64,000 nt of DNA from CAYUYV01 sp964522525 (GTDB taxonomy: Bacteria; Pseudomonadota; Alphaproteobacteria; JAJFIK01). The stretch is from positions 1 to 64,000 of the forward strand of contig CAZFWG010000017.1 of the NCBI GenBank assembly GCA_964522525.1. The letters are read 5' to 3'. Made by a program: the position numbers and the translations under genes. This document shows positions 17,267 through 26,248 of the stretch, piece after piece. Position 1 is the first letter of the stretch. Each line of letters starts with the position of its first letter. Below the pieces are notes generated by a model that worked only from the letters and a program-made list of their open reading frames with translations, was not told where the DNA came from and searched no databases.

Positions 17267-17434
17267 ATGTTTGGATGGCATAAGGTTTGGATGACGTTCG
17301 CCCCTGAAAAGGCGATGGTCGGACTTGCTGCGTTTCTCTTTTCGCTGGCGATCCTGATCCATTTCGTGCTGCTCAGCACTGAGCGGTACAACTGGCTTCA
17401 GGTCCCCGCTGAAGCGCAAGAACAAGTGCGCTAA
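17267..17434 (+). CDS. pufA: PufA, LH1 light-harvesting alpha polypeptide
   Basis: 55 residues, beginning MFGWHKVWMTF. The single membrane helix has the bacteriochlorophyll ligand His32 (LAILIHFVLLST) and the helix ends at YNWL. Start ATG 17267 with GGAGG at about 17255. Normal length for LH1 alpha, and 13 bp after pufB. Confidence 0.96.
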   Translation: MFGWHKVWMTFAPEKAMVGLAAFLFSLAILIHFVLLSTERYNWLQVPAEAQEQVR

Positions 17435-17439
17435 TGCCG

Positions 17440-17507
17440 GAGGGCAGGGCTCGTGCCGTGCCCTCTCAACACTTCTGCACGGGGCCATTCCTGTAGGCCT
17501 GGCCCCG
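17440..17507 (+). promoter_or_regulatory. Double stem-loop between pufA and pufL
   Basis: Two perfect stems in the 142-bp gap: GAGGGCA/TGCCCTC (17440-17446 with 17459-17465) and CGGGGCCA/TGGCCCCG (17480-17487 with 17500-17507). In other purple bacteria intercistronic hairpins here protect the pufBA message and raise LH1 over reaction-centre synthesis. No T-run follows, so these are not simple terminators. Confidence 0.7.
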
Positions 17508-17576
17508 CGCAACCCTTAAATCCCGACCGGGCTCTCATGCTCTTTACGGCGTATTGCACTATCGGAGGAGCCAGCG

Positions 17577-18398
17577 ATGGCGATGCTCAGTTTCGAGAGA
17601 AAATATCGCGTTCGCGGAGGAACGTTGATCGGAGGAGATTTGTTCGATTTTTGGATCGGACCGTTCTATGTCGGCTTCTTCGGTATCACAGCGGCTTTCT
17701 TCTCGTTCGTCGGTACAGCACTTATTCTTTATGGCGCCGCCCTGGGCGGTGTTTGGAACATCTGGCAGATCAATATTGCGCCGCCGGATATCAGCTATGG
17801 CCTCGGTTTCGCCCCCTTGAAGGAGGGCGGGCTCTGGCAGCTCATCACGATCTGCGCGATCGGCGCCTTTTCTTCATGGGCACTGCGTGAGGTCGAAATC
17901 TGCCGCAAGCTTGGCATCGGCTACCACGTGCCTTTCGCCTTCAGTGTGGCGATTTTTGCCTATGTGACGCTGGTTGTGTTCCGTCCCTTGTTGCTGGGCG
18001 CCTGGGGTCACGGTTTCCCCTACGGTATCTTCAGCCACCTGGATTGGGTGTCGAACACCGGCTATCAGTACCTGCATTTCCACTATAATCCCGCGCATAT
18101 GATCGCCGTGACCTTCTTCTTCACGACGACGCTTGCGCTTTCTCTTCACGGATCACTCGTCCTGTCGGCGACCAATCCGCAGGAAGGGGAAACCGTTCGC
18201 ACGCCGGAACATGAAGACACCTTCTTCCGGGATTCGATCGGTTATTCCGTAGGCACCCTCGGGATCCACCGTGTTGGCCTCTTCCTTGCGCTCTCCGCCG
18301 GTTTCTGGAGTGCCGTTTGTATCATTATCAGTGGCCCCTTCTGGACCCGCGGTTGGCCGGAATGGTGGAACTGGTGGCTTGATCTGCCCATTTGGTAA
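17577..18398 (+). CDS. pufL: PufL, reaction centre L subunit
   Basis: 273 residues, five membrane helices. Cofactor ligands are visible: His of GHGFPYGIFSHLDW (accessory and special-pair chlorophylls), LSLHG and GTLGIHRVG (non-haem iron ligands). Starts MAMLSFERKYRVRGGT, with GGAGGAGCC upstream. Confidence 0.98.
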   Translation: MAMLSFERKYRVRGGTLIGGDLFDFWIGPFYVGFFGITAAFFSFVGTALILYGAALGGVWNIWQINIAPPDISYGLGFAPLKEGGLWQLITICAIGAFSSWALREVEICRKLGIGYHVPFAFSVAIFAYVTLVVFRPLLLGAWGHGFPYGIFSHLDWVSNTGYQYLHFHYNPAHMIAVTFFFTTTLALSLHGSLVLSATNPQEGETVRTPEHEDTFFRDSIGYSVGTLGIHRVGLFLALSAGFWSAVCIIISGPFWTRGWPEWWNWWLDLPIW

Positions 18399-18412
18399 CG
18401 GGAGCGCTAGCT

Positions 18413-19390
18413 ATGGCCGAATATCAGAACATCTTTACGCTCGTTCAGGTCCGCGGTCCCGGGGAACTCGGGATTGCCGTCTCGCCGGAACTCTATGACC
18501 GGGGAGACAAGACCTACTTCAACGACCTTCTGGGACGTATCGGAAACGCCCAGATCGGTCCCTTCTATCTGGGCCTCAGCGGGTTGCTTTCCCTGATCTG
18601 TGGTTTCATTGCCATCGAGATCATCGGTCTCAATATGTGGGCATCCGTTGGATGGGATCCGGTGGAATTTATCCGTCAACTGCCCTGGCTTGCGCTGGAG
18701 CCGCCGAAGGCCGAATCCGGCCTGAGCGTACCGCCCCTCAATGAGGGCGGCTGGTGGCTGATGGCCGGCTTTTTCCTCACCGCTTCGATCCTGTTGTGGT
18801 GGTACCGGACCTATTCGCGGGCCATCGAACTCGGGATGGGGACACATGTGGCCTGGGCGTTCGCCTCTGCCATCTTCCTCTATCTGAGCCTGGGCTTCAT
18901 CCGTCCCCTGCTGATGGGTGATTTCAGCGAGGCGGTACCCTTCGGGATCTTCCCGCATCTGGATTGGACCACGGCCTTTTCGATCCGCTACGGGAACTTC
19001 TACTACAATCCGTTCCACTGCCTTTCCATCGTGTTCCTTTATGGTTCCGTCCTGCTCTTCGCCATGCACGGTGCGACCATTCTGGCCACGAGCCGCTACG
19101 GTGCCGATCGCGAGATCGAACAGATCGTGGATCGGGGGACGGCGGCCGAACGGGGCGCTCTCTTCTGGCGCTGGACCATGGGCTTCAACGCGTCCATGGA
19201 ATCGATCCACCGCTGGGCTTGGTGGTTTGCGGTTCTCACCACACTGACGGGTGGGATCGGCATCCTGCTCACCGGTACCGTGGTTGATAACTGGTATCTC
19301 TGGGCAGTGGAAAACGGCGTCGCACCGGCCTATCCGGAAGGCTATCCGGGCATGGTTGATCCGGCCAACGCATCGGGAGGCACACAATGA
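18413..19390 (+). CDS. pufM: PufM, reaction centre M subunit
   Basis: 325 residues from ATG 18413 (MAEYQNIFTLVQVRG), 14 bp after pufL. Ligand segments are FGIFPHLDW, NPFHCLSI, FAMHG and SMESIHRWAWW; RYGADREIEQ carries the iron-ligand Glu. The short C-terminal extension suits an RC with a bound cytochrome. It overlaps pufC by 4 nt. Confidence 0.98.
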   Translation: MAEYQNIFTLVQVRGPGELGIAVSPELYDRGDKTYFNDLLGRIGNAQIGPFYLGLSGLLSLICGFIAIEIIGLNMWASVGWDPVEFIRQLPWLALEPPKAESGLSVPPLNEGGWWLMAGFFLTASILLWWYRTYSRAIELGMGTHVAWAFASAIFLYLSLGFIRPLLMGDFSEAVPFGIFPHLDWTTAFSIRYGNFYYNPFHCLSIVFLYGSVLLFAMHGATILATSRYGADREIEQIVDRGTAAERGALFWRWTMGFNASMESIHRWAWWFAVLTTLTGGIGILLTGTVVDNWYLWAVENGVAPAYPEGYPGMVDPANASGGTQ

Positions 19391-20475
19391 AATTCTGGAT
19401 GGTTGCAGTCGTCGCGGTGCTTGTGCTCCTAACGGCGATCATGTTCGGCACAGCCGGGTGGGACCGTCCACCCATCGAAGCCAGCCAACAAGGCTTTCGT
19501 GGCGTGGCCATGAACCAGTTCAAGAACCCGCGCCGGGAAGAAGCGGTCAAGATCGCCAATCAGGTGCCTGAACCGCCCTATCCCCTGGAAAGTCTTGAGG
19601 GGGAGCGGGCCTCCGAGTTCTACGAGAATGTGCAGGTGCTCGGAGATATCAGCACGGACCAGTTCAACCGCCTCATGGTGGCGATCACGGAGTGGGTCGC
19701 CCCCGAGGAGGAAGGTTGTGGGTACTGCCACAATCTTGAGAACATGGCGGACGATTCCAAATATCAGCACCAGGTTTCCCGGCGCATGATGCAGATGACC
19801 CGCCACATCAACACGGATTGGCAGTCCCATGTGCAGAATGTGGGTGTGACCTGCTGGACCTGTCACCGTGGCAAGCCAGTTCCGGAATATATCTGGTTCA
19901 AGGAAGGGGGCCCTCGGGCACCGGCCGGCGCCGTGATGGGACGTCAGGGTCAGAATGTGGTCGCCCGGAATATCGGGTCCACCTCCTTGCCCTATGATGC
20001 CCTGTCGCTCTATCTGCTGGGTGACGAGAACATCCGTGTTCACTCGGAAACGAGCCTGCCGACGGGCAGCACCGACAAGAACACCAAGGACGCGGAAAAG
20101 ACCTACGCCCTGATGATCCACATGTCGACGTCCCTCGGCGTCAACTGCACCTATTGCCATAACAGCCGGGCCTTCAATGACTGGAGCCAGAGTACGCCCC
20201 AGCGCATTACCTCCTGGCACGGCATTCGGATGGCCCGTAGTCTGAACGTCGAGTATCTGGAGCCGCTGACACCGGTTTATCCGGATTACCGTCTCGGCCC
20301 CCTCGGCGATGCGCCCAAGGTCAACTGCACGACCTGCCACCAGGGCGTCAACAAGCCGCTCTATGGGGTCAACATGGTCAAGGACTATCCGAGCCTGATC
20401 GGACCATCCTCCTACAACAGCGCGCAAGTGCTGCAAGAGGACCTGGCCCAGACCGGAGCGCTGGCGGGAGAATAA
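19387..20475 (+). CDS. pufC: PufC, tetrahaem cytochrome subunit of the reaction centre
   Basis: 362 residues. Four haem sites: CGYCH, CWTCH, CTYCH and CTTCH. It re-reduces the photo-oxidised special pair from the periplasm. The N-terminal hydrophobic helix (MKFWMVAVVAVLVLLTAIMF) has no lipobox cysteine, so anchoring is probably by an uncleaved helix rather than by lipid. Last gene of the plus-strand superoperon, followed by a terminator. Confidence 0.97.
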   Translation: MKFWMVAVVAVLVLLTAIMFGTAGWDRPPIEASQQGFRGVAMNQFKNPRREEAVKIANQVPEPPYPLESLEGERASEFYENVQVLGDISTDQFNRLMVAITEWVAPEEEGCGYCHNLENMADDSKYQHQVSRRMMQMTRHINTDWQSHVQNVGVTCWTCHRGKPVPEYIWFKEGGPRAPAGAVMGRQGQNVVARNIGSTSLPYDALSLYLLGDENIRVHSETSLPTGSTDKNTKDAEKTYALMIHMSTSLGVNCTYCHNSRAFNDWSQSTPQRITSWHGIRMARSLNVEYLEPLTPVYPDYRLGPLGDAPKVNCTTCHQGVNKPLYGVNMVKDYPSLIGPSSYNSAQVLQEDLAQTGALAGE

Positions 20476-20506
20476 GACCACGCCAGCGGGTCGATAAGTT
20501 GAAGAG

Positions 20507-20540
20507 AACCGGCGTGTCCTGACGGGCGCGCCGGTTTTTC
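20507..20540 (+). terminator. Rho-independent terminator after pufC
   Basis: AACCGGCG (20507-20514) pairs with CGCCGGTT (20529-20536), followed by TTTTTC. Thirty-odd bases past the pufC stop. Confidence 0.8.
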
Positions 20541-20589
20541 ATTGGGGGAAGGCTTGGAGAGCGGGTCTTGCTGATGCCGCGAACGATCG

Positions 20590-21050
20590 CGCTCATAGAC
20601 ATGAAAGGTGCACGGATCGTCCACACGATCGGCAACGATCCGTTCAGGCAGTCCCTGATGACAGGGTGCGAATGAGGCCTCTTCCAGTGGGCCAAAGCTC
20701 TTGGCGGGAAACACCGCGCGCCGCTGCCCTTAGTGAAATCAGGGCGTGCTCTGTTCGTAGGGTTTCACGAGCCTGCCGAGATCATGAAGACAGCCCACTG
20801 ACTCATCGTGGACGGTTCGGACCAACCCCAGATGACCGCCCTGCTTCAGGGCATGGGTTATTTCCGTTAAGGCCCCGTGCATTCGCGAAACAATGGGCCG
20901 CCAGGGCGAGGAAAGCGCATCGACCGTTTGATGTTAAATCGGGATATCGGTGACGCTGCCGACCCGGGCTTGAGCCTTCGATACGGCCTGGTTCAACCGG
21001 TTCAGCAGGGCTGCACTATGGGCAGACATATCCGCAGTAAAGCCGAACCG
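20590..21050 (-). pseudogene. Decayed class I SAM-dependent methyltransferase
   Basis: One minus-strand frame reads like the second half of a methyltransferase: ALTEITHALKQGGHLGLV resembles the post-motif of EIxRVLKPGGxLxLV, followed by LVKPYE and FGPLEEASF. It is broken by in-frame stops at 20934-20936, 20739-20741 and 20730-20732. Continuity of one frame across three stops indicates recent point decay. No start or motif I is seen. This occupies most of the pufC-hemC gap. Confidence 0.55.
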
Positions 21051-21079
21051 GGCGGCTTCATGGATGCCTTAATCCATCG

Positions 21080-21119
21080 GCTGTTTTTGCCGTTTCTAAG
21101 CTGTTTTTGCCGTTTCTAA
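21080..21119. repeat. Perfect 20-bp tandem duplication
   Basis: gctgtttttgccgtttctaa occurs twice head to tail (21080-21099 and 21100-21119), just beyond the hemC 3' end. No further copy seen. Confidence 0.9.
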
Positions 21120-21166
21120 CGGGTGGAAGGCTGGTCCGTGCCCGGAGTGACAGGGGCGCAGATCGG

Positions 21167-22135
21167 TTAGATCCGGGCCACCACGTCCGGTTTGGGCGCC
21201 CGCGTCCCGGCCGCCTGTTGGGCACGGATGTCCTCGCCCACGGCCCGGCCGATCGCGACCGCTTCTGCGGCCGGTCCCGTCCGTTTGGCTTCCCAATATT
21301 GCATGCCGTCGGGGGTCAGGAAGCGGCCTTCCATCTGAAGCGCGCCGTCATGGAGGATCTGAGCATGCCCTGCAATGGGCGTGCGGCAGGAGCCGTCGAG
21401 AACCTTCATGAAGGCCCGTTCGGCCGCCACCCGGGCCGCGGTGGGCCGGTGGTTGAGCGGGGCGATCAGGTCATAGGTCTTGGCGTCGCCCGCGCGAATC
21501 TCGATCCCCACTGCGCCTTGGGCCGGTGCCGGCAACATGCATTGGGAAGCGAGCGCCTGGGAGCATTCCGGGTGCAGGCCCAAGCGGTTGAGCCCGGCCT
21601 GGGCCAGGAAGGTGCCTTCGACTTCGCCCTCGGCGACCTTGCGCAGGCGGGTCTGTACATTGCCCCGTAGGGGAACGATTTCCAGATCCGGACGGCGCAC
21701 CAGGAGCTGGGCCTGGCGGCGCAGGGAAGAGGTGCCCACGCGGACACCGGGTGGCAGATCGTCCGGGTGATCCACGGTCCGTCCGATAAAGACATCGCGA
21801 GGATCCTCGCGTTCCAGGATCACGGCAATCTCAAGCCCGTCGGGCAGGACGGTGGGGACGTCTTTCATCGAGTGAACGGCGATGTCCACCGCCTGGGCAT
21901 TGAGGGCCTCTTCGAGTTCCTTCGTGAAGAGACCTTTGCCGCCGATGTCGAGCAGCGCGCGGGACTGAATCTGATCGCCCGTCGTGGTCATCGAGACGAT
22001 CTCCACCGGGCACTCTTCCGGTGCCTCCGGCCAGCCATGGGCCCGCGCCAGGGCCAGGCGCACGATTTCGGCCTGGGCCAGCGCCAGCGGGCTCGCCCGC
22101 GTTCCAAGACGCAAAATGGGTGTTGTTCCCGCCAT
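21167..22135 (-). CDS. hemC: HemC, hydroxymethylbilane synthase
   Basis: Polymerises four porphobilinogens to hydroxymethylbilane. 322 residues. Segments LRLGTRASPLALAQAE, HSMKDVPT, GTSSLRRQAQ and PLRGNVQTRL are characteristic, and the dipyrromethane-cofactor Cys lies in GSCRTPIAG. It is 45 bp behind hemA and ends the minus-strand run. Confidence 0.97.
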   Translation of the reverse strand: MAGTTPILRLGTRASPLALAQAEIVRLALARAHGWPEAPEECPVEIVSMTTTGDQIQSRALLDIGGKGLFTKELEEALNAQAVDIAVHSMKDVPTVLPDGLEIAVILEREDPRDVFIGRTVDHPDDLPPGVRVGTSSLRRQAQLLVRRPDLEIVPLRGNVQTRLRKVAEGEVEGTFLAQAGLNRLGLHPECSQALASQCMLPAPAQGAVGIEIRAGDAKTYDLIAPLNHRPTAARVAAERAFMKVLDGSCRTPIAGHAQILHDGALQMEGRFLTPDGMQYWEAKRTGPAAEAVAIGRAVGEDIRAQQAAGTRAPKPDVVARI

Positions 22136-22180
22136 GGGTCCCCGTCACCTTTCTGCCCGTGCGTCGGGCCTTCGATTTGC

Positions 22181-23395
22181 TTACGCGACGGCCCGGGCGA
22201 GGGCGCACTGGGACCAGATTTCACTCAAGGCACCGATCAGCCGGTCAACATCTCCGTCCGTGTGGAGCGGCGACGGCGTGATGCGCAGGCGCTCCGAGCC
22301 CCGCGGCACCGTGGGATAGTTGATGGGCTGCACATAGATGCCGTGATTTTCCAGAAGCCAGTCGCTGATCCATTTGCACTTCACCGGATCCTTCACCATC
22401 ACCGGCACGATATGGCTCGGATTGGGCATATAGGGAATGCCCACCCGGTCGAGCCCGGCGCGCACCTTGGCGACCCGGTCCTGGTGACGGGCACGCTCCA
22501 GCTGGCTGGCTTTCAGGTGACGGATGCTGGCGAGCGCACCGGCCGCGATGGCCGGCGGCAGGGCCGTCGTGAAGATGAAGCCCGAGGCGAAGCTGCGGAT
22601 GAAATCGCACAAGGCCGCGGAGCCGGCGATATAGCCGCCCATGACGCCGAAGGCCTTGCCGAGAGTGCCCTCGATCACGGTCAGCCGGTCCGCCAGATTG
22701 TCGCGCTCCGTGATGCCGCCGCCACGCGGGCCGTAAAGACCGACCGCATGGACCTCGTCGATATAGGTCATCGCGCCATAGGCGTCGGCCACATCGCACA
22801 GTTCCTTGATGGGCGCGATGTCGCCGTCCATGGAGTAGACGGATTCAAACGTCACGAGTTTGGGCCGGGCCGGATCCATGGCGCTCAGGCGGCGCTCCAG
22901 ATCGGCCGGATCATTATGGGCGAAGATGTGTTTCTCCGCGCGGCTGTGGCGGATCCCCTCAATCATGGAGGCATGGTTCGAGGCGTCCGAAAGGACAATG
23001 CAGCCGGGGATCTTGCCCGCAAGCGTGCTCAGCCCCGCCCAGTTCGAGACATAGCCCGAGGTGAACAGCAAAGCGGCCTCCTTGCCGTGCAGGTCGGCCA
23101 GCTCCTGCTCAAGCAGGACATGGTAGTGGTTCGTGCCGGAAATGTTCCGGGTACCGCCCGCACCCGCGCCGCATTTGTCGATGGCGTCGTGCATGGCCTT
23201 CAGGACGGTCGGGTGCTGACCCATGCCCAGATAGTCATTGGAGCACCAGACGGTCACTTCCGACTTGCCGGCTTCGCAATGGTGGGTCGCGCGGGGGAAG
23301 GACCCCGCCTTGCGTTCCAGATCGGCGAAGACCCGGTATCGCCCTTCCTCCCGAAGTCCTTCGAGTTCTTCACGAAAGAAGTTTTCGAAATCCAT
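22181..23395 (-). CDS. hemA: HemA, 5-aminolevulinate synthase
   Basis: PLP enzyme condensing glycine and succinyl-CoA, the first step of the C4 route. ATG 23395 (MDFENFFREELEGLREEGRYR) gives 404 residues. The PLP lysine lies in EGTLGKAFGVMGG; SNDYLGMGQHP and GTRNISGTNHYHVLLEQEL are family hallmarks. It lies 10 bp behind puhE in the PGC operon. Confidence 0.97.
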   Translation of the reverse strand: MDFENFFREELEGLREEGRYRVFADLERKAGSFPRATHHCEAGKSEVTVWCSNDYLGMGQHPTVLKAMHDAIDKCGAGAGGTRNISGTNHYHVLLEQELADLHGKEAALLFTSGYVSNWAGLSTLAGKIPGCIVLSDASNHASMIEGIRHSRAEKHIFAHNDPADLERRLSAMDPARPKLVTFESVYSMDGDIAPIKELCDVADAYGAMTYIDEVHAVGLYGPRGGGITERDNLADRLTVIEGTLGKAFGVMGGYIAGSAALCDFIRSFASGFIFTTALPPAIAAGALASIRHLKASQLERARHQDRVAKVRAGLDRVGIPYMPNPSHIVPVMVKDPVKCKWISDWLLENHGIYVQPINYPTVPRGSERLRITPSPLHTDGDVDRLIGALSEIWSQCALARAVA

Positions 23396-23405
23396 GGGAG
23401 CCTCC

Positions 23406-24392
23406 CTATTGGCGAGCCGATCCGGGCCCCGTGCTGCGCACGAGAACCATCGTATCGGCCTTATAACGCGGGCCTTGCACCGCCGCCCCATGCGGCATTG
23501 CAGACCCGGTCTGACGAAAAGAGTTCAAAGCAAGGTTTACGGGCATCGCATCGGTCAGGCGTTCCAAACCCGGCCCCGCATTTTCCCGCACCGACCGCTC
23601 CTCCGGCTCCGAGCCCGACCGGTCGTCCCGTTGCGGCGACTGCGCCCAGGACCACAGGGCCGCATCACGCAACGGTAGCACAAGCAGCCAATGCTCCAGA
23701 ATGGCCAGGATCAAAAGCGTCCCCAACAAAGTGGCGCCAACAGCTTGAAAAACCGTGGCCTCGGCGGCGAAGGCCTGATTGGCCAGATGGACCACAATGA
23801 CCGTGGGAATCGTCACCGACAGGGGAAACAGGATGTTCATGGGGCGGTTGCGGAAATAGCTGCGCAAAAAGGTCAGGTGCTCCGGGAGAAACTCCTCGGT
23901 CAAATTGGGCACGCCCAGGAAAACATTAAACTTGGCACTCAGTCGCATGCCCCAGAGGATCATAAAGGTCCAAAGGGCGATCTGATTGGGCATGTTCCAC
24001 GCCATGATCCCGAGACCGAGCGCCGTGATCGCGATGGCGATCTCGTGGTGCAGCAAGGTCTGCGTGGCATAGACGAGCCGGCGCCAGCCGCCGCAGTCGA
24101 GGGGGCATTCCGTCTTGCGGGAGCCCGTGAGAAAGCCCATGAGGAAGCTCATCTCATGCCAGGCCCAGATGGTCAGTCCGCTTAAGAAAGCGAGATAGGC
24201 GCCGGCCATGCTGGTGTCGGTCCGGGTCGCGAACAGGCCGAAAAGCGCAACGCCCAAAAGGCCCGTGGCCCCCAACATGCTCCACGCATAGGTCCGCCTC
24301 GGCAGCCCGTTCAGATAGAGAACAAGGCCGGTGCTCAGCCACCAAATGAAGATGGCTGAGAGGGCGGGCAGGGCGTGTTGGGTCCAGGCCAC
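23406..24392 (-). CDS. puhE: PuhE, putative photosynthetic complex assembly protein
   Basis: 328 residues with about seven hydrophobic segments in the first 245; the remainder is a hydrophilic, proline/arginine-rich tail. Conserved segments are SGLTIWAWHEMSFLMGFLTG and LLHHEIAIA. PuhE (DUF3623-type) proteins affect reaction-centre and pigment levels; the mechanism is unknown. The C-terminal tail seems longer than usual. Confidence 0.88.
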   Translation of the reverse strand: MAWTQHALPALSAIFIWWLSTGLVLYLNGLPRRTYAWSMLGATGLLGVALFGLFATRTDTSMAGAYLAFLSGLTIWAWHEMSFLMGFLTGSRKTECPLDCGGWRRLVYATQTLLHHEIAIAITALGLGIMAWNMPNQIALWTFMILWGMRLSAKFNVFLGVPNLTEEFLPEHLTFLRSYFRNRPMNILFPLSVTIPTVIVVHLANQAFAAEATVFQAVGATLLGTLLILAILEHWLLVLPLRDAALWSWAQSPQRDDRSGSEPEERSVRENAGPGLERLTDAMPVNLALNSFRQTGSAMPHGAAVQGPRYKADTMVLVRSTGPGSARQ

Positions 24393-24404
24393 GGTGCTTT
24401 CTCC

Positions 24405-25469
24405 TTACCAGGCTGGGGACAGCCGCGGTTGGGCCGGCAGGGCATTGGGCTTGGTGGGCAGGAAGAACATCCGCGCGAAGGCCACACCGGCCTTGCAGGC
24501 GTTCCAGCTGTATTTCAGCCGCCCGCCGAGGCCGCCTTCGGCTTTGCCCGCTTCCATGGCATCGGCCGCCATGCGCAGGCGTTCCATGCATTGCCGGAAT
24601 TTCGGATTGTCGATGTCGAGTTCCAGGGGGAACACCTGACGGGAGATTTCCGTCGTGATGCGGAACACGGTGTAGTCATACTCCGTGGGATCGAGACCCA
24701 GAGCCGCGTGGAATTCCGGCCGGGCGTGATCGCGCACATACATTGTGCCGAACACGGCCAGGAGGAAGAAGCGGATCCAGTACTTGTTCAGGCCTTTCAA
24801 AAGGGCCGGGTTGGCGCGCATCAGCAGCGCAAATGCCTCGCCATGGCGGAATTCGTCATTACACCAATCTTCAAACCACTTGAAGATGGGATGGAAGCGA
24901 CGATCCGGGTGGCGCTCCAATTGACGGAAGATCGTGATGTAGCGGGCATAGCCGATCTTCTCGGAGAGATAGACGGCGTAGAAGATGAATTTCGGCGTGA
25001 AGAAGGTGTATTTCTTCGTCTTGGTCAGGAAGCTCAGATCCACGCCGATCTCGAAATCCTTGAGCACGCTGTTGATGAAGCCGGCGTGGCGGGATTCGTC
25101 CCGGGTCATCAGGCGGAACAGTTCCTTGATGTCCGGGTTCTCGATCCGCTTCTGGATCTCGCTGTAAAGGACGCAGCCTGAAAACTCGGCGGTCAGAGAG
25201 CTGACGAGGAAATCGACGAACTCCTTGCGCAGGCCGTCGGGAAGGGACGACAGCATATTGTCGAACTCATCGGTGCGCTTGAAGTGATCCTTGTTGGGAT
25301 CGTCTTGCATTTCCGCGATCAGCTCATCCCATTCGGCGCGCACGGGGCTGACGTCGAGCTTGTCCATGGCGTCGAAATCGGTGGTGTAGAACCGGGGGCT
25401 GAGGATCGTGTCTTCCTGGGCGTGACGCGTCGTATCGTTGGGCGCCGTTTGTTGTGCTGCCATTGTCAT
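24405..25469 (-). CDS. acsF: AcsF, aerobic Mg-protoporphyrin IX monomethyl ester oxidative cyclase
   Basis: Di-iron oxygenase making ring E with O2, the alternative to BchE. 354 residues. Di-iron ligands are in TAEFSGCVLYSEI, MTRDESRHAGF and WCNDEFRHGEAFA. ATG 25469 overlaps the stop of the upstream gene (ATGA), with GGAGG 5 nt before it. Confidence 0.96.
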   Translation of the reverse strand: MTMAAQQTAPNDTTRHAQEDTILSPRFYTTDFDAMDKLDVSPVRAEWDELIAEMQDDPNKDHFKRTDEFDNMLSSLPDGLRKEFVDFLVSSLTAEFSGCVLYSEIQKRIENPDIKELFRLMTRDESRHAGFINSVLKDFEIGVDLSFLTKTKKYTFFTPKFIFYAVYLSEKIGYARYITIFRQLERHPDRRFHPIFKWFEDWCNDEFRHGEAFALLMRANPALLKGLNKYWIRFFLLAVFGTMYVRDHARPEFHAALGLDPTEYDYTVFRITTEISRQVFPLELDIDNPKFRQCMERLRMAADAMEAGKAEGGLGGRLKYSWNACKAGVAFARMFFLPTKPNALPAQPRLSPAW

Positions 25470-25771
25470 AGCGTCCTCCTCGGGGTGAAGCTGACTTCGT
25501 AGAGTTCGGTGAGTTCAAGTTGGGCCGTGATTTTCGTCCACAGGCGCTCAAGCCAGGACGCACGAACGACCGTGGCATGGCAGCGCACCTTCAGCTTTTC
25601 GCCGAACGGGACCGTCTCGGGCGCGCCATGGACGAGCACCTCGTCGCCGGGGCCGATGGCGACCCCGTCATCAAGCTCCACATGGGCATGGAGGCTGGCG
25701 AAGGTGTGTTCCACCTCCACGGTGCACGGCACACTTACCGCCCTGCGATGTCCGATCGTCGTCTCGATCAT
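25466..25771 (-). CDS. Conserved PGC protein of unknown function between puhC and acsF
   Basis: 101 residues, no membrane segment or signal peptide. Mostly beta-strand character (VSVPCTVEVEHTFASLHAHVELDDG), with a block resembling a beta-barrel nucleotide/ligand fold (DEVLVHGAPETVPFGEKL). It overlaps puhC and acsF by 4 nt at each end, so it is translated with them. Small proteins occur at this point in many PGCs, which suggests a helper of AcsF or of assembly; that is inference. Confidence 0.75.
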   Translation of the reverse strand: MIETTIGHRRAVSVPCTVEVEHTFASLHAHVELDDGVAIGPGDEVLVHGAPETVPFGEKLKVRCHATVVRASWLERLWTKITAQLELTELYEVSFTPRRTL

Positions 25772-26235
25772 GGGGTATCGCTCCCTGGTGTCAGCAGGCG
25801 GGCAAAGGCCGCCTCGTTGGTTGGGCCAAACGAGCCCAAATCAATGGTTTCGCCGGTCGACGGATCGCTCAAGGTGAGCCGTCCGTCGCCCATACGGATG
25901 AGGTGGAAGGGGGCTTCCCTTCCGATGTCGCGTCGTTTGCGCTGGCGACTGAGACCGCGCAACACGCCCCGGATGAAACCATCCTCGCCGGGCGCAACCG
26001 TTTGGACCACAGCGCCAGTCTGAGCATCATAGACCTTAATGCTACCGTCGCTTTGATCTAGAAACTTGTATTTATGAATTTCGGTGATCTCATTTTCGAG
26101 GGCGGCCAAGGCTTCTTCCTGGGCCACCTTCGTCGCGCGACCATGAATCGCGAGGACGAGGGTCAAGCCGATGAGCGCGGCAGCGCCGTAAAGCGCGCCT
26201 TTCGGAAATGTATGACCGGCAAATGGATCGCTCAT
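25768..26235 (-). CDS. puhC: PuhC, photosynthetic complex assembly protein
   Basis: 155 residues. One N-terminal membrane helix (GALYGAAALIGLTLVLAIHG), then a periplasmic domain with FLDQSDGSIKVYDAQTGAVV and GFIRGVLRGLSRQR, typical of PuhC, which supports LH1-RC assembly. Overlaps the next gene by 4 nt. Confidence 0.92.
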   Translation of the reverse strand: MSDPFAGHTFPKGALYGAAALIGLTLVLAIHGRATKVAQEEALAALENEITEIHKYKFLDQSDGSIKVYDAQTGAVVQTVAPGEDGFIRGVLRGLSRQRKRRDIGREAPFHLIRMGDGRLTLSDPSTGETIDLGSFGPTNEAAFARLLTPGSDTP

Positions 26236-26248
26236 CGGCTTGGTCCCG

